Source: Streptomyces microflavus (GTDB lineage Bacteria; Actinomycetota; Actinomycetes; Streptomycetales; Streptomycetaceae). Taken from it: 64,000 nucleotides of DNA. A program made the position numbers and the translations under genes. The stretch's first letter is position 1; every line of letters begins with the position of its first letter. Positions 56,990-64,000 of this stretch are shown in pieces. A model generated the notes under the pieces. The model made no database searches and had not been told where the DNA came from. It worked only from the letters and a program-made list of their open reading frames with translations. The stretch is taken from NCBI RefSeq assembly GCF_014650075.1, contig NZ_BMUG01000006.1:124001-188000 (forward strand), written 5' to 3'.

Positions 56990-57040
56990 AACGGCCCGGT
57001 GCCCCGGCGGAGATCATCTCCGCCGGGGCACCGGGCCGTT
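56990..57040 (+). terminator. very strong terminator after ngcG
   Basis: A perfect 23-bp stem (AACGGCCCGGTGCCCC ... GGGGCACCGGGCCGTT) with a 5-nt loop separates the ngc operon from the ROK gene. Confidence 0.92.
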
Positions 57041-57204
57041 GAGGCGCGCTCGGGCGAGCCCCTGCCCGCTCAGGTCTTGACGGGAGGTACCCCCGAACGG
57101 TCAGCTTAGAGTTCACATGTTGGAGGAAGCCGGGGTGTCATCGCTGCTGCCCCGGCCGGGGTGGTCCTCTGGACCGCCCGCCAAGGGCAGGAGTGGATGA
57201 GTCG

Positions 57205-58404
57205 ATGGAGACTCCCGGGTCGCAGACATCGCTGCACAGGGCCAATCTGGAGCGGGTCGTACGCGCCGTACGGATGGCGGGGTCGCTCACCCAGGCGGAG
57301 ATCGCCCGGAGCACCGGGCTCTCCGCAGCCACGGTCTCCAATATCGTCCGGGAGCTGAAGGACGGCGGAACGGTCGAGGTGACCCCCACCTCGGCGGGCG
57401 GCCGCCGGGCCCGCAGCGTCTCGCTCAGCGGCGACGCGGGCATCGTCATCGGGGTCGACTTCGGCCATACGCACCTGCGGGTCGCCGTCGGCAACCTGGC
57501 CCACCAGGTGCTGGCCGAGGAGTCCGAGCCGCTGGATGTCGACGCCTCGTCCGCGGAGGGGTTCGACCGGGCCGAGGTGCTGGTCAAGCGGCTGATCGAG
57601 GCCACCGGGATCGGCCCGGACAAGGTCATCGGCGTCGGTCTCGGCGTGCCGGGACCCATCGACGTCGAGTCCGGAACGCTGGGCTCCACCTCGATCCTGC
57701 CGGGCTGGACGGGCATCAACCCCAGCGAGGAGCTCTCCGGCCGCCTCGGCGTCCCGGTGTACGTCGACAACGACGCCAACCTGGGGGCCCTGGGCGAGCT
57801 GGTCTGGGGGAGCGGGCGGGGCGTGCGGGACCTGGCGTACATCAAGGTCGCCAGCGGCGTCGGCGCCGGTCTGGTGATCGACGGGACCATCTACCGGGGC
57901 CCGGGCGGCACGGCCGGCGAGATCGGGCACATCACGCTCGACGAGTCGGGCCCGGTCTGCCGCTGCGGCAACCGCGGCTGCCTGGAGACCTTCACCGCCG
58001 CGCGCTACGTCCTGCCCCTGCTCCAGCCCAGCCACGGCCCCGGACTCACCATGGAACGGGTGGTCCAGCTGGCTCGTGAGGGCGATCCGGGGTGCCGCCG
58101 GGTGATCGGTGACGTGGGCCGCCACATAGGCAGCGGTGTCGCCAACCTGTGCAACCTGCTCAACCCCAGCCGGGTCGTCCTCGGCGGCTCGCTGGCGGAG
58201 GCCGGGGAGCTGGTTCTGGGGCCCATACGGGACTCCGTGTCGCGTTACGCGATCCCCAGTGCCGCCCGGCAGCTCTCGGTGCTCCCAGGGGCCCTGGGAG
58301 GGCGTGCCGAGGTGCTGGGCGCGCTCGCTCTGGTGCTGAGCGAGATGGGGGATTCAACCCTTTTGGAGAGCACCCTCCCCGCAGCGACTCCTGCCTTCAC
58401 TTAG
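57205..58404 (+). CDS. rok7B7: ROK-family transcriptional regulator
   Basis: The 399-aa protein has an N-terminal winged HTH (about 13-70, SLTQAEIARSTGLSAATVSN) and a sugar-kinase-like ROK domain: VIGVDFGHTHLRVAVG, IGVGLGVPGPIDVESG and the zinc site VCRCGNRGCLETF near 251. The order ngcEFG - rok - xylFGH matches S. coelicolor SCO6008 (Rok7B7), described as a pleiotropic regulator of carbon control and xylose uptake; the symbol rests on that synteny from memory. It may use GTG 57193 (AAGGG) instead of ATG 57205. The next operon begins 120 bp after its stop. Confidence 0.88.
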   Translation: METPGSQTSLHRANLERVVRAVRMAGSLTQAEIARSTGLSAATVSNIVRELKDGGTVEVTPTSAGGRRARSVSLSGDAGIVIGVDFGHTHLRVAVGNLAHQVLAEESEPLDVDASSAEGFDRAEVLVKRLIEATGIGPDKVIGVGLGVPGPIDVESGTLGSTSILPGWTGINPSEELSGRLGVPVYVDNDANLGALGELVWGSGRGVRDLAYIKVASGVGAGLVIDGTIYRGPGGTAGEIGHITLDESGPVCRCGNRGCLETFTAARYVLPLLQPSHGPGLTMERVVQLAREGDPGCRRVIGDVGRHIGSGVANLCNLLNPSRVVLGGSLAEAGELVLGPIRDSVSRYAIPSAARQLSVLPGALGGRAEVLGALALVLSEMGDSTLLESTLPAATPAFT

Positions 58405-58405
58405 A

Positions 58406-58434
58406 TAACGAATGGCACCGTTGTCATCTCGTTA
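58406..58434 (+). promoter_or_regulatory. inverted-repeat operator candidate upstream of xylF
   Basis: TAACGA (58406-58411) and TCGTTA (58429-58434) are perfect inverted arms 17 bp apart, beginning two bases after the ROK stop codon. An operator for the neighbouring ROK protein is plausible. I found no convincing -10/-35 pair. Confidence 0.4.
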
Positions 58435-58523
58435 AGGATTTACTCCTTGACGCTGAAGCTGCGGCCGAGTTGACTTCCAGCCACCTCGGCCGCAACGTCG
58501 CGGCCTCGTCAGGGAGGTTCGAA

Positions 58524-59636
58524 ATGAACACGCGTATGCGTCGTGCCGCCGTTGCCGTTGCCGCCACCACGATGGCGATCTCGCTTGCCGCTTGTGGGAG
58601 CGCCAAGGAGACCGGCGACAAGGCCGAACAGGGCTCGGAGAAGAAGGGCGACGACCTGAAGATAGGTCTGCTGCTCCCCGAGAACCAGACGGCCCGTTAC
58701 GAGAAGTTCGACCGGCCGATCATCGAGAAGAAGATCAGCGAGCTCACGGGTGGCAAGGCGGAGGTCGTCTACGCCAACGCCAAGCAGGACGCGACCACCC
58801 AGGCGCAGCAGATCGACACCATGATCACCAACAAGGTGGACGCGCTCATCGTCGGCGCGGTGGACGCCAAGGCGATCGCGAACAGCGTCAAGAAGGCCAA
58901 GGACGAGGGCATCCCCGTCGTCGCCTTCGACCGCCTCGCCGAGGGCCCCATCGACGCGTACACCTCGTTCGACAACGAAGAGGTCGGCCGCGCGCAGGGC
59001 ACCGCACTGCTGGAGGCCCTGGGAGACAAGGCCGACGGCGGCACGATCGTGATGATGAACGGCGCGATCACCGACCCGAACGCCGCGCTCTTCAAGAAGG
59101 GCGCCAAGTCCGTCCTCGACGGCAAGGTGAAGTACGGCAAGGAGTACGACACCAAGGAGTGGAAGCCGGAGAACGCCAACGCCAACATGGAAGCGGCGAT
59201 CACCGCACTCGGCAAGGACAAGATCGACGGCGTCTACTCCGCCAACGACGGCATGGCGGGCGGCATCATCACCGCCCTGAAGGCCGCCGGTCTGCCGAAG
59301 CTCCCCCCGGTCACCGGCCAGGACGCCGAGCTGGCGGGCGTGCAGCGCATCGTCACCGGTGAGCAGTTCATGAGCGTCTACAAGTCCTACCCCGCGGAGG
59401 GCATCGTCGCCGCGGAGATGGCCGTCGCCCTCGCCAAGGGCGAGAAGCTGGACTCGATCGCCACCTCGAAGGTCGACAACGCCAGCCAGAAGGACATCCC
59501 GACGGTCCTCGTCCCGGTCATCTCGCTGACCAAGGACAACATCAAGGACACCGTCGTCAAGGACGGCATCTGGACGCTGGAAGAGATCTGCTCCGGCAAG
59601 TACAAGGCCGCCTGCGACTCGATCGGCCTGAAGTAG
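58524..59636 (+). CDS. xylF: xylose/ribose-type ABC substrate-binding lipoprotein
   Basis: The 370-aa protein starts at ATG 58524 after GGGAGG (6 nt). The lipoprotein signal ends at lipobox LAAC (Cys 24). The mature part is a type 1 periplasmic-binding fold: LKIGLLLPENQTARYEKFDR, IDTMITNKVDALIVGAVDAK, VVAFDRLAEG, GTIVMMNGAITDPNAALFKK and VYSANDGMAGGIITALKAAG. This is the XylF/RbsB class for pentoses. By synteny it corresponds to SCO6009 (from memory). It is the first gene of a three-gene operon, separated from the ATPase by an attenuator-like hairpin. Confidence 0.87.
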   Translation: MNTRMRRAAVAVAATTMAISLAACGSAKETGDKAEQGSEKKGDDLKIGLLLPENQTARYEKFDRPIIEKKISELTGGKAEVVYANAKQDATTQAQQIDTMITNKVDALIVGAVDAKAIANSVKKAKDEGIPVVAFDRLAEGPIDAYTSFDNEEVGRAQGTALLEALGDKADGGTIVMMNGAITDPNAALFKKGAKSVLDGKVKYGKEYDTKEWKPENANANMEAAITALGKDKIDGVYSANDGMAGGIITALKAAGLPKLPPVTGQDAELAGVQRIVTGEQFMSVYKSYPAEGIVAAEMAVALAKGEKLDSIATSKVDNASQKDIPTVLVPVISLTKDNIKDTVVKDGIWTLEEICSGKYKAACDSIGLK

Positions 59637-59642
59637 GCCCCA

Positions 59643-59681
59643 GGGGGCGTCCCGCCGGTCACGGCCGGACCGGACGCCCCC
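59643..59681 (+). terminator. attenuator-like hairpin between xylF and xylG
   Basis: The outer stem GGGGGCGTCC / GGACGCCCCC encloses a second CCGG/CCGG hairpin. It begins 7 nt after the xylF stop. Partial read-through would give more binding protein than membrane components, as is usual for ABC importers. Confidence 0.65.
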
Positions 59682-59926
59682 GCCGCCGTACGCCCGACGC
59701 GTCCTCGCGAAGGCGCCACGGCACCTCTGCCGCGCACGCGTCCGCCGCACACCGGCCCGCGCGCGCCACGAAGCCTGTCCGGTGTCCCGCCCACCAACCG
59801 TCCCGCTACCGGGCGGGGCGCCGGACGGAATGCTTCCCCCCTTTTTTCTTTTCTTCTGCTCGACCGCCGCGCCTTCCCCCGGGCGCGGCATCCCCCGCCG
59901 GTCAGGCGGCGAAGGAGATGGTTCAC

Positions 59927-60706
59927 GTGACCGCTACGCCCGTGTTGGCGTTGCGAGGGGTCTCCAAGCGATTCGGTGCCGTCCAGGTACTCACCGATGT
60001 AGAGCTTGAGGTCCACGCCGGTGAGGTCGTCGCCCTGGTGGGCGACAACGGCGCCGGTAAATCAACGCTGGTCAAGACGATCGCCGGAGTGCACCCCATC
60101 GATGAGGGAGTCATCGAGTGGGAGGGCAAGGCGGTCCAGATCGACAAGCCGCACGACGCCCAGAACCTCGGCGTCGCGACCGTCTATCAGGACCTCGCGC
60201 TGTGCGACAACATCGATGTCGTCGGCAACCTCTACCTGGGCCGGGAGCTGCGCAAATTCGGCATCCTGGACGAGGTGGAGATGGAGCGCCGCTCCCGCGA
60301 GCTGCTGTCCACGCTCTCCATCCGGATCCCGAGCGTCCGCATCCCGATCGCCTCGCTCTCCGGCGGCCAGCGCCAGACGGTGGCCATCGCCCGCTCGATG
60401 CTCGGTGAGCCCAAGCTCGTCATCCTCGACGAGCCGACCGCCGCCCTCGGCGTCGAGCAGACCGCCCAGGTCCTCGACCTCGTCGAGCGGCTGCGCGAGC
60501 GCGGTCACGCGGTCATCCTCATCAGCCACAACATGGCCGATGTGAAGGCCGTGGCCGACAAGGTCGCCGTGCTCCGGCTGGGCCGGAACAACGGTGTCTT
60601 CGATGTGAAGACCACCTCCCAGGAAGAGATCATCTCCGCCATCACGGGTGCCACGGACAACGCCGTGACCCGACGTGCGGCGCGCAACGCGGAGGTTTCC
60701 AAGTGA
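59927..60706 (+). CDS. xylG: sugar ABC transporter ATP-binding protein (single domain)
   Basis: The 259-aa ATPase has Walker A GDNGAGKST (about 39-47), a Q-loop in TVYQDLALCDNIDVVGNLYL, signature LSGGQRQTVAIARSM (about 143) and Walker B LVILDEPTAALGVEQT (about 163), with H-loop ILISHNM. It has only one nucleotide-binding domain, whereas E. coli XylG/RbsA carry two in about 500 residues, so it should work as a homodimer. GTG 59927 has AAGGAG 9 nt upstream; ATG 59918 would sit right on that site. It overlaps xylH by GTGA. Confidence 0.88.
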   Translation: MTATPVLALRGVSKRFGAVQVLTDVELEVHAGEVVALVGDNGAGKSTLVKTIAGVHPIDEGVIEWEGKAVQIDKPHDAQNLGVATVYQDLALCDNIDVVGNLYLGRELRKFGILDEVEMERRSRELLSTLSIRIPSVRIPIASLSGGQRQTVAIARSMLGEPKLVILDEPTAALGVEQTAQVLDLVERLRERGHAVILISHNMADVKAVADKVAVLRLGRNNGVFDVKTTSQEEIISAITGATDNAVTRRAARNAEVSK

Positions 60707-62010
60707 CCACCGACAAGTCCGCGACCTCGCTGGACAAGACCGCCCCGGCGGACGCTCCGGTAGGCAACCCGGACGCGGCCGAAGGTGCCGCCACGGTCGT
60801 CGACCCCCGGCTGCTCATCCGCCAGCAGGGCTTCGCCGGCTACATCACCGAGTTCAAGCGCAAGATCAGCGGCGGTGACCTCGGCTCCATCCCGGTCGTC
60901 GTCGGCCTCGCGATCATCGCCATCGTCTTCCAGAGCATGAACTCCGAGTTCCTCTCCGCGAAGAACATCAGCGACATCGCGACCACGATGGTCGCCACCG
61001 GCATGATGGCCGTGGGCATCATCTTCGTCCTGCTGCTCGGCGAGATCGACCTCTCGGTCGGCTCGGTCAGCGGTGTCTCCGGCGCCCTCGTCGCCGTGCT
61101 CAGCGTCACCCAGGGCATGAACGAGTGGCTTGCGATCGTCGTTGCCATCGTCAGCGGCGCGGTGATCGGCGCGATCCACGGCTTCTTCTTCGCCCGGATC
61201 GGCGCCCCGGCCTTCGCCGTCACCCTGGCCGGCCTGCTGTTCTGGCTCGGCTTCATGCTCCAGCTGCTCGGCGACTCCGGCACCATCAACCTGGACGGCG
61301 AAGGGGTGGTCGGCAAGCTGACCACGTACTACTTCACCGATGTCGCCGCCGCCTACGGGCTCGCCGCCGTCGCGGTCATCGCCTACTTCGCCGCCGCCTT
61401 CCTGGACACCCGCCGCCGCGAGGCCGCGGGCATCCCGTCCCGGCCGATCGCCGACATCGCCGTGCGCACCGGAGTCCTCGCGGTGTTCGCGTTCGCCGCG
61501 GCGTACATGTTCAACCAGTACCGCGGCCTGCCGCTCGCCCTGGTCCTCTTCCTGATCGTCCTGGTCGGTACGGACTTCGTGCTGCGCCGCACGGCGTACG
61601 GGCGGAAGATCTTCGCGCTCGGCGGCAGCGTCGAGGCCTCCCGGCGTGCCGGTATCAACGTCACCGCGATCCGGATCTCCGTCTTCTCCATCGCGGGTAC
61701 GTTCGCGGCGATCGGCGGCCTGTTCTGGGCCTCCAAGATCGCGGCGGCCAACCAGGGCTCCGGCACCGGCGACCTGCTGATGAACGTCATCGCGGCGGCC
61801 GTCATCGGCGGCACCAGCCTCTTCGGCGGCCGCGGCCGCACCTGGAACGCGCTGCTCGGTGTCATGGTGATCGTCTCGATCCAGTACGGCCTGTCCCTGG
61901 AGGGCATCGCCACGCCGATCCAGTACATGGTCACCGGCGCCGTGCTTCTCGCCACGGTCGTCATCGACTCCATCACCCGTAAGACCCAGAAGACCGCAGG
62001 CCGCGCCTGA
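60703..62010 (+). CDS. xylH: sugar ABC transporter permease (XylH type)
   Basis: The 435-aa membrane protein has about ten to twelve helices and the signature of the RbsC/XylH class: VLLLGEIDLSVGSVSGVSGA near 110, GAPAFAVTLAGLLFWLGFML, YGRKIFALGGSVEASRRAGI and IAAAVIGGTSLFGGRGRTWN. It starts at GTG 60703 within the xylG stop (GTGA). The first 50 residues are polar and cytosolic. It probably forms the channel of the pentose importer with XylF and XylG. Confidence 0.9.
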   Translation: MTTDKSATSLDKTAPADAPVGNPDAAEGAATVVDPRLLIRQQGFAGYITEFKRKISGGDLGSIPVVVGLAIIAIVFQSMNSEFLSAKNISDIATTMVATGMMAVGIIFVLLLGEIDLSVGSVSGVSGALVAVLSVTQGMNEWLAIVVAIVSGAVIGAIHGFFFARIGAPAFAVTLAGLLFWLGFMLQLLGDSGTINLDGEGVVGKLTTYYFTDVAAAYGLAAVAVIAYFAAAFLDTRRREAAGIPSRPIADIAVRTGVLAVFAFAAAYMFNQYRGLPLALVLFLIVLVGTDFVLRRTAYGRKIFALGGSVEASRRAGINVTAIRISVFSIAGTFAAIGGLFWASKIAAANQGSGTGDLLMNVIAAAVIGGTSLFGGRGRTWNALLGVMVIVSIQYGLSLEGIATPIQYMVTGAVLLATVVIDSITRKTQKTAGRA

Positions 62011-62020
62011 CCGCGGATCC

Positions 62021-62063
62021 GCGCAGGTGCCCGGCGCCCCACGGGGGTGCCGGGCACCTGCGC
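62021..62063 (+). terminator. terminator after xylH
   Basis: A 19- to 20-bp stem (GCGCAGGTGCCCGGC ... GCCGGGCACCTGCGC, one G-T pair) with a 3-nt loop lies 11 nt after the stop codon. Confidence 0.9.
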
Positions 62064-62123
62064 GTCCCCGCCCGCCCGCGCTCGAACACAGGCGCCCGCT
62101 GCCCATGCCCGGCGGTGGAACAT

Positions 62124-62129
62124 TAGACT
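62124..62129 (+). promoter_or_regulatory. possible -10 box of dxs
   Basis: TAGACT, preceded by AACAT, lies 46 nt before the dxs start codon, fitting an HrdB-type -10. No good -35 box is seen 17-18 bp upstream, so this is tentative. Confidence 0.3.
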
Positions 62130-62174
62130 CATCGGATCGGCACGCTCGATCAGCTCAAACGCAAGGAGGCACGG

Positions 62175-64000
62175 GTGGATCTGCTGACCCGCATCAAGGG
62201 ACCGCGCGACCTGGACCGGCTCAGCGTCGACGAGCTGGAGCAGCTCGCGGAGGAGATCCGTACCTTCCTCGTCGACGCGGTGTCCAAGACCGGCGGACAC
62301 CTCGGCCCCAACCTGGGCGTGGTGGAGCTCACGATCGCCCTGCACCGGGTGTTCGAGTCGCCCCGGGACAAGGTGCTCTGGGACACCGGCCACCAGAGCT
62401 ACGTGCACAAGCTGCTCACCGGCCGCCAGGACTTCTCCCGGCTCAAGAGCAAGGGTGGCCTCTCCGGCTACCCCTCCCGTGCCGAGTCCGAGCACGACAT
62501 CATCGAGAACAGCCACGCCTCCACGGTCCTCGGCTGGGCCGACGGCCTGGCCAAGGCGAACGAGGTCCTCAAGAAGGACGACCACGTCGTAGCGGTCATC
62601 GGTGACGGCGCCCTCACCGGCGGTATGGCCTGGGAGGCGCTGAACAACATCGCCGCCGCCAAGGACCGCCCGCTCGTCATCGTGGTCAACGACAACGAGC
62701 GCTCGTACGCTCCCACGATCGGCGGCCTCGCCAACCACCTCGCCACCCTCCGCACCACCGACGGGTACGAGCGGTTCCTGGCCCGCGGCAAGGACATCCT
62801 GGAGCGCACGCCCGTCGTCGGCCGCCCGCTCTACGAGACCCTGCACGGCGCCAAGAAGGGCCTCAAGGACTTCATCGCCCCGCAGGGCATGTTCGAGGAC
62901 CTCGGCCTGAAGTACGTCGGCCCGATCGACGGCCACGACATCGAGGCCCTGGAGTCCGCGCTCCAGCGCGCCAAGCGCTTCGGCGGCCCGGTCATCGTGC
63001 ACTGCCTCACCGAGAAGGGCCGCGGCTACACCCCGGCCCTCCAGGACGAGGCCGACCGCTTCCACGCCGTCGGCAAGATCCACCCGGACACCGGTCTGCC
63101 GATCTCCACCTCCGGCCTGGACTGGACCTCGGTCTTCGGCGAGGAGATGCTCAAGCTCGGCCAGGAGCGCGAGGACATCGTCGCGATCACCGCGGCCATG
63201 CTCCAGCCGGTCGGCCTCGGCAAGTTCGAGGAGGCCTTCCCCGACCGGATCTACGACGTCGGCATCGCCGAGCAGCACGGCGCGGTCTCCGCGGCGGGCC
63301 TCGCCACCGGCGGACTCCACCCGGTCTTCGCGGTCTACGCCACCTTCCTCAACCGCGCCTTCGACCAGGTCCTGATGGATGTCGCCCTGCACAAGTGCGG
63401 CGTCACCTTCGTCCTGGACCGCGCCGGAGTCACCGGCACCGACGGCGCCTCGCACAACGGCATGTGGGACATGTCGATCCTCCAGTGCGTGCCGACCCTC
63501 CGGATCGCCGCCCCGCGCGACGCCGACCAGGTCCGCGCCCAGCTCCGCGAGGCCGTCGCCGTCGACGACGCGCCCACCGTGGTCCGCTTCTCCAAGGGCG
63601 CGGTCGGCCCGGCCGTCAAGGCGGTCGGCAAGGCCGGCGGCATGGACATCCTGCGCGAGCCGAAGGCGGCCCGCCCGGACGTCCTGGTCGTCTCCGTCGG
63701 CGCGCTCGCCCCGATGTGCCTGGAGATCGCCGACCTGCTGGACGCCCAGGGCATCTCCAGCACCGTCGTCGACCCGCGCTGGGTCAAACCGGTGGACGAG
63801 GCGCTCGCCCCGCTCGCCGAGCGCCACCGCGTCGTCGTCACGGTCGAGGACAACAGCCGCGCCGGCGGCGTCGGCTCCGCCGTCGCCCAGGCCCTGCGCG
63901 ACGCCGGGGTCGACGTACCGCTGCGCGACTTCGGCATCCCGCCGGTCTTCCTCGACCACGCCTCCCGCGGCGAGGTCATGGCCGAGATCGGGCTGACCGC
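62175..64000 (+). CDS. dxs: 1-deoxy-D-xylulose-5-phosphate synthase (partial, 3' end outside window)
   Basis: The frame runs from GTG 62175 (AAGGAGG, 5 nt upstream) to the window edge, 608 codons, so about 30 residues are missing. Dxs joins pyruvate and glyceraldehyde-3-phosphate with thiamine diphosphate in the first step of the MEP isoprenoid route. Marks are VSKTGGHLGPNLGVVELTIA, DTGHQSYVHKLLTGR, the ThDP site VIGDGALTGGMAWEALNNIA, the catalytic Glu in GIAEQHGAVSAAGLA and DRAGVTGTDGASHNGMWDMS. In S. coelicolor the matching gene is SCO6013 (from memory). Confidence 0.96.
   Translation, partial: MDLLTRIKGPRDLDRLSVDELEQLAEEIRTFLVDAVSKTGGHLGPNLGVVELTIALHRVFESPRDKVLWDTGHQSYVHKLLTGRQDFSRLKSKGGLSGYPSRAESEHDIIENSHASTVLGWADGLAKANEVLKKDDHVVAVIGDGALTGGMAWEALNNIAAAKDRPLVIVVNDNERSYAPTIGGLANHLATLRTTDGYERFLARGKDILERTPVVGRPLYETLHGAKKGLKDFIAPQGMFEDLGLKYVGPIDGHDIEALESALQRAKRFGGPVIVHCLTEKGRGYTPALQDEADRFHAVGKIHPDTGLPISTSGLDWTSVFGEEMLKLGQEREDIVAITAAMLQPVGLGKFEEAFPDRIYDVGIAEQHGAVSAAGLATGGLHPVFAVYATFLNRAFDQVLMDVALHKCGVTFVLDRAGVTGTDGASHNGMWDMSILQCVPTLRIAAPRDADQVRAQLREAVAVDDAPTVVRFSKGAVGPAVKAVGKAGGMDILREPKAARPDVLVVSVGALAPMCLEIADLLDAQGISSTVVDPRWVKPVDEALAPLAERHRVVVTVEDNSRAGGVGSAVAQALRDAGVDVPLRDFGIPPVFLDHASRGEVMAEIGLT

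Overview
The window is high-GC actinobacterial DNA, almost certainly a Streptomyces chromosome. Codon third positions are strongly G/C, GTG and TTG starts are common, and genes are often joined by ATGA or GTGA overlaps. From memory, the right half follows the order of the S. coelicolor SCO5998-SCO6013 neighbourhood (murA-like gene, aconitase, ngcEFG, ROK regulator, xylFGH, dxs). No database search was run.

Layout. (1) 1-5507, housekeeping: the end of an adenosine-kinase-type PfkB gene coupled to metF, a LysR regulator divergent from a DsbA-fold (Rv2466c-like) oxidoreductase, and EamA and MFS exporters. (2) 5508-8839, decayed accessory DNA: a hypothetical gene, a stump of a secreted protein, a beta-class DNA methyltransferase broken by an amber codon, and a DUF5655 fragment. 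(3) 8840-30530, a six-gene minus-strand defence locus. In transcription order it encodes a Ser/Thr kinase, an SNF2-type helicase (DrmD-like), a very large Eco57I-type DNA methylase, a 2282-aa DEAD/DUF1998 helicase with a nuclease-like tail, a UvrD-type helicase with a RelE-like N-terminus, and a CoiA-like protein. The four middle genes overlap start-to-stop. The set resembles class 1 DISARM, but UvrD and CoiA-like genes stand where drmC would be expected and a kinase leads. (4) 30927-37440, more defence genes and wreckage: an HTH/membrane protein, a fused DUF262-DUF1524 (GmrSD/BrxU-type) restriction enzyme, an OGG-fold glycosylase-like protein, a RelE-like/Mrr endonuclease, a frameshifted SRPBCC gene, IS1380 and IS5 remnants and an integrase stump. 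(5) 37978-64000, core genes: an HTH-MurA fusion, DUF4236, hydrolases, aconitase with a regulatory leader, a histidine phosphatase, a secreted GH92 mannosidase, two sugar ABC operons around a ROK regulator, and the start of dxs.

The strongest candidate for an undescribed system is the kinase-SNF2-methylase-DUF1998 helicase-UvrD-CoiA operon. My inference is that the methylase marks self DNA, the helicases and nuclease-like domains act on unmodified DNA, and the kinase regulates the complex. The right half reads as a glycan and carbon uptake region: GH92 releases sugars, NgcEFG and XylFGH import them, and the ROK protein and probably DasR control them.
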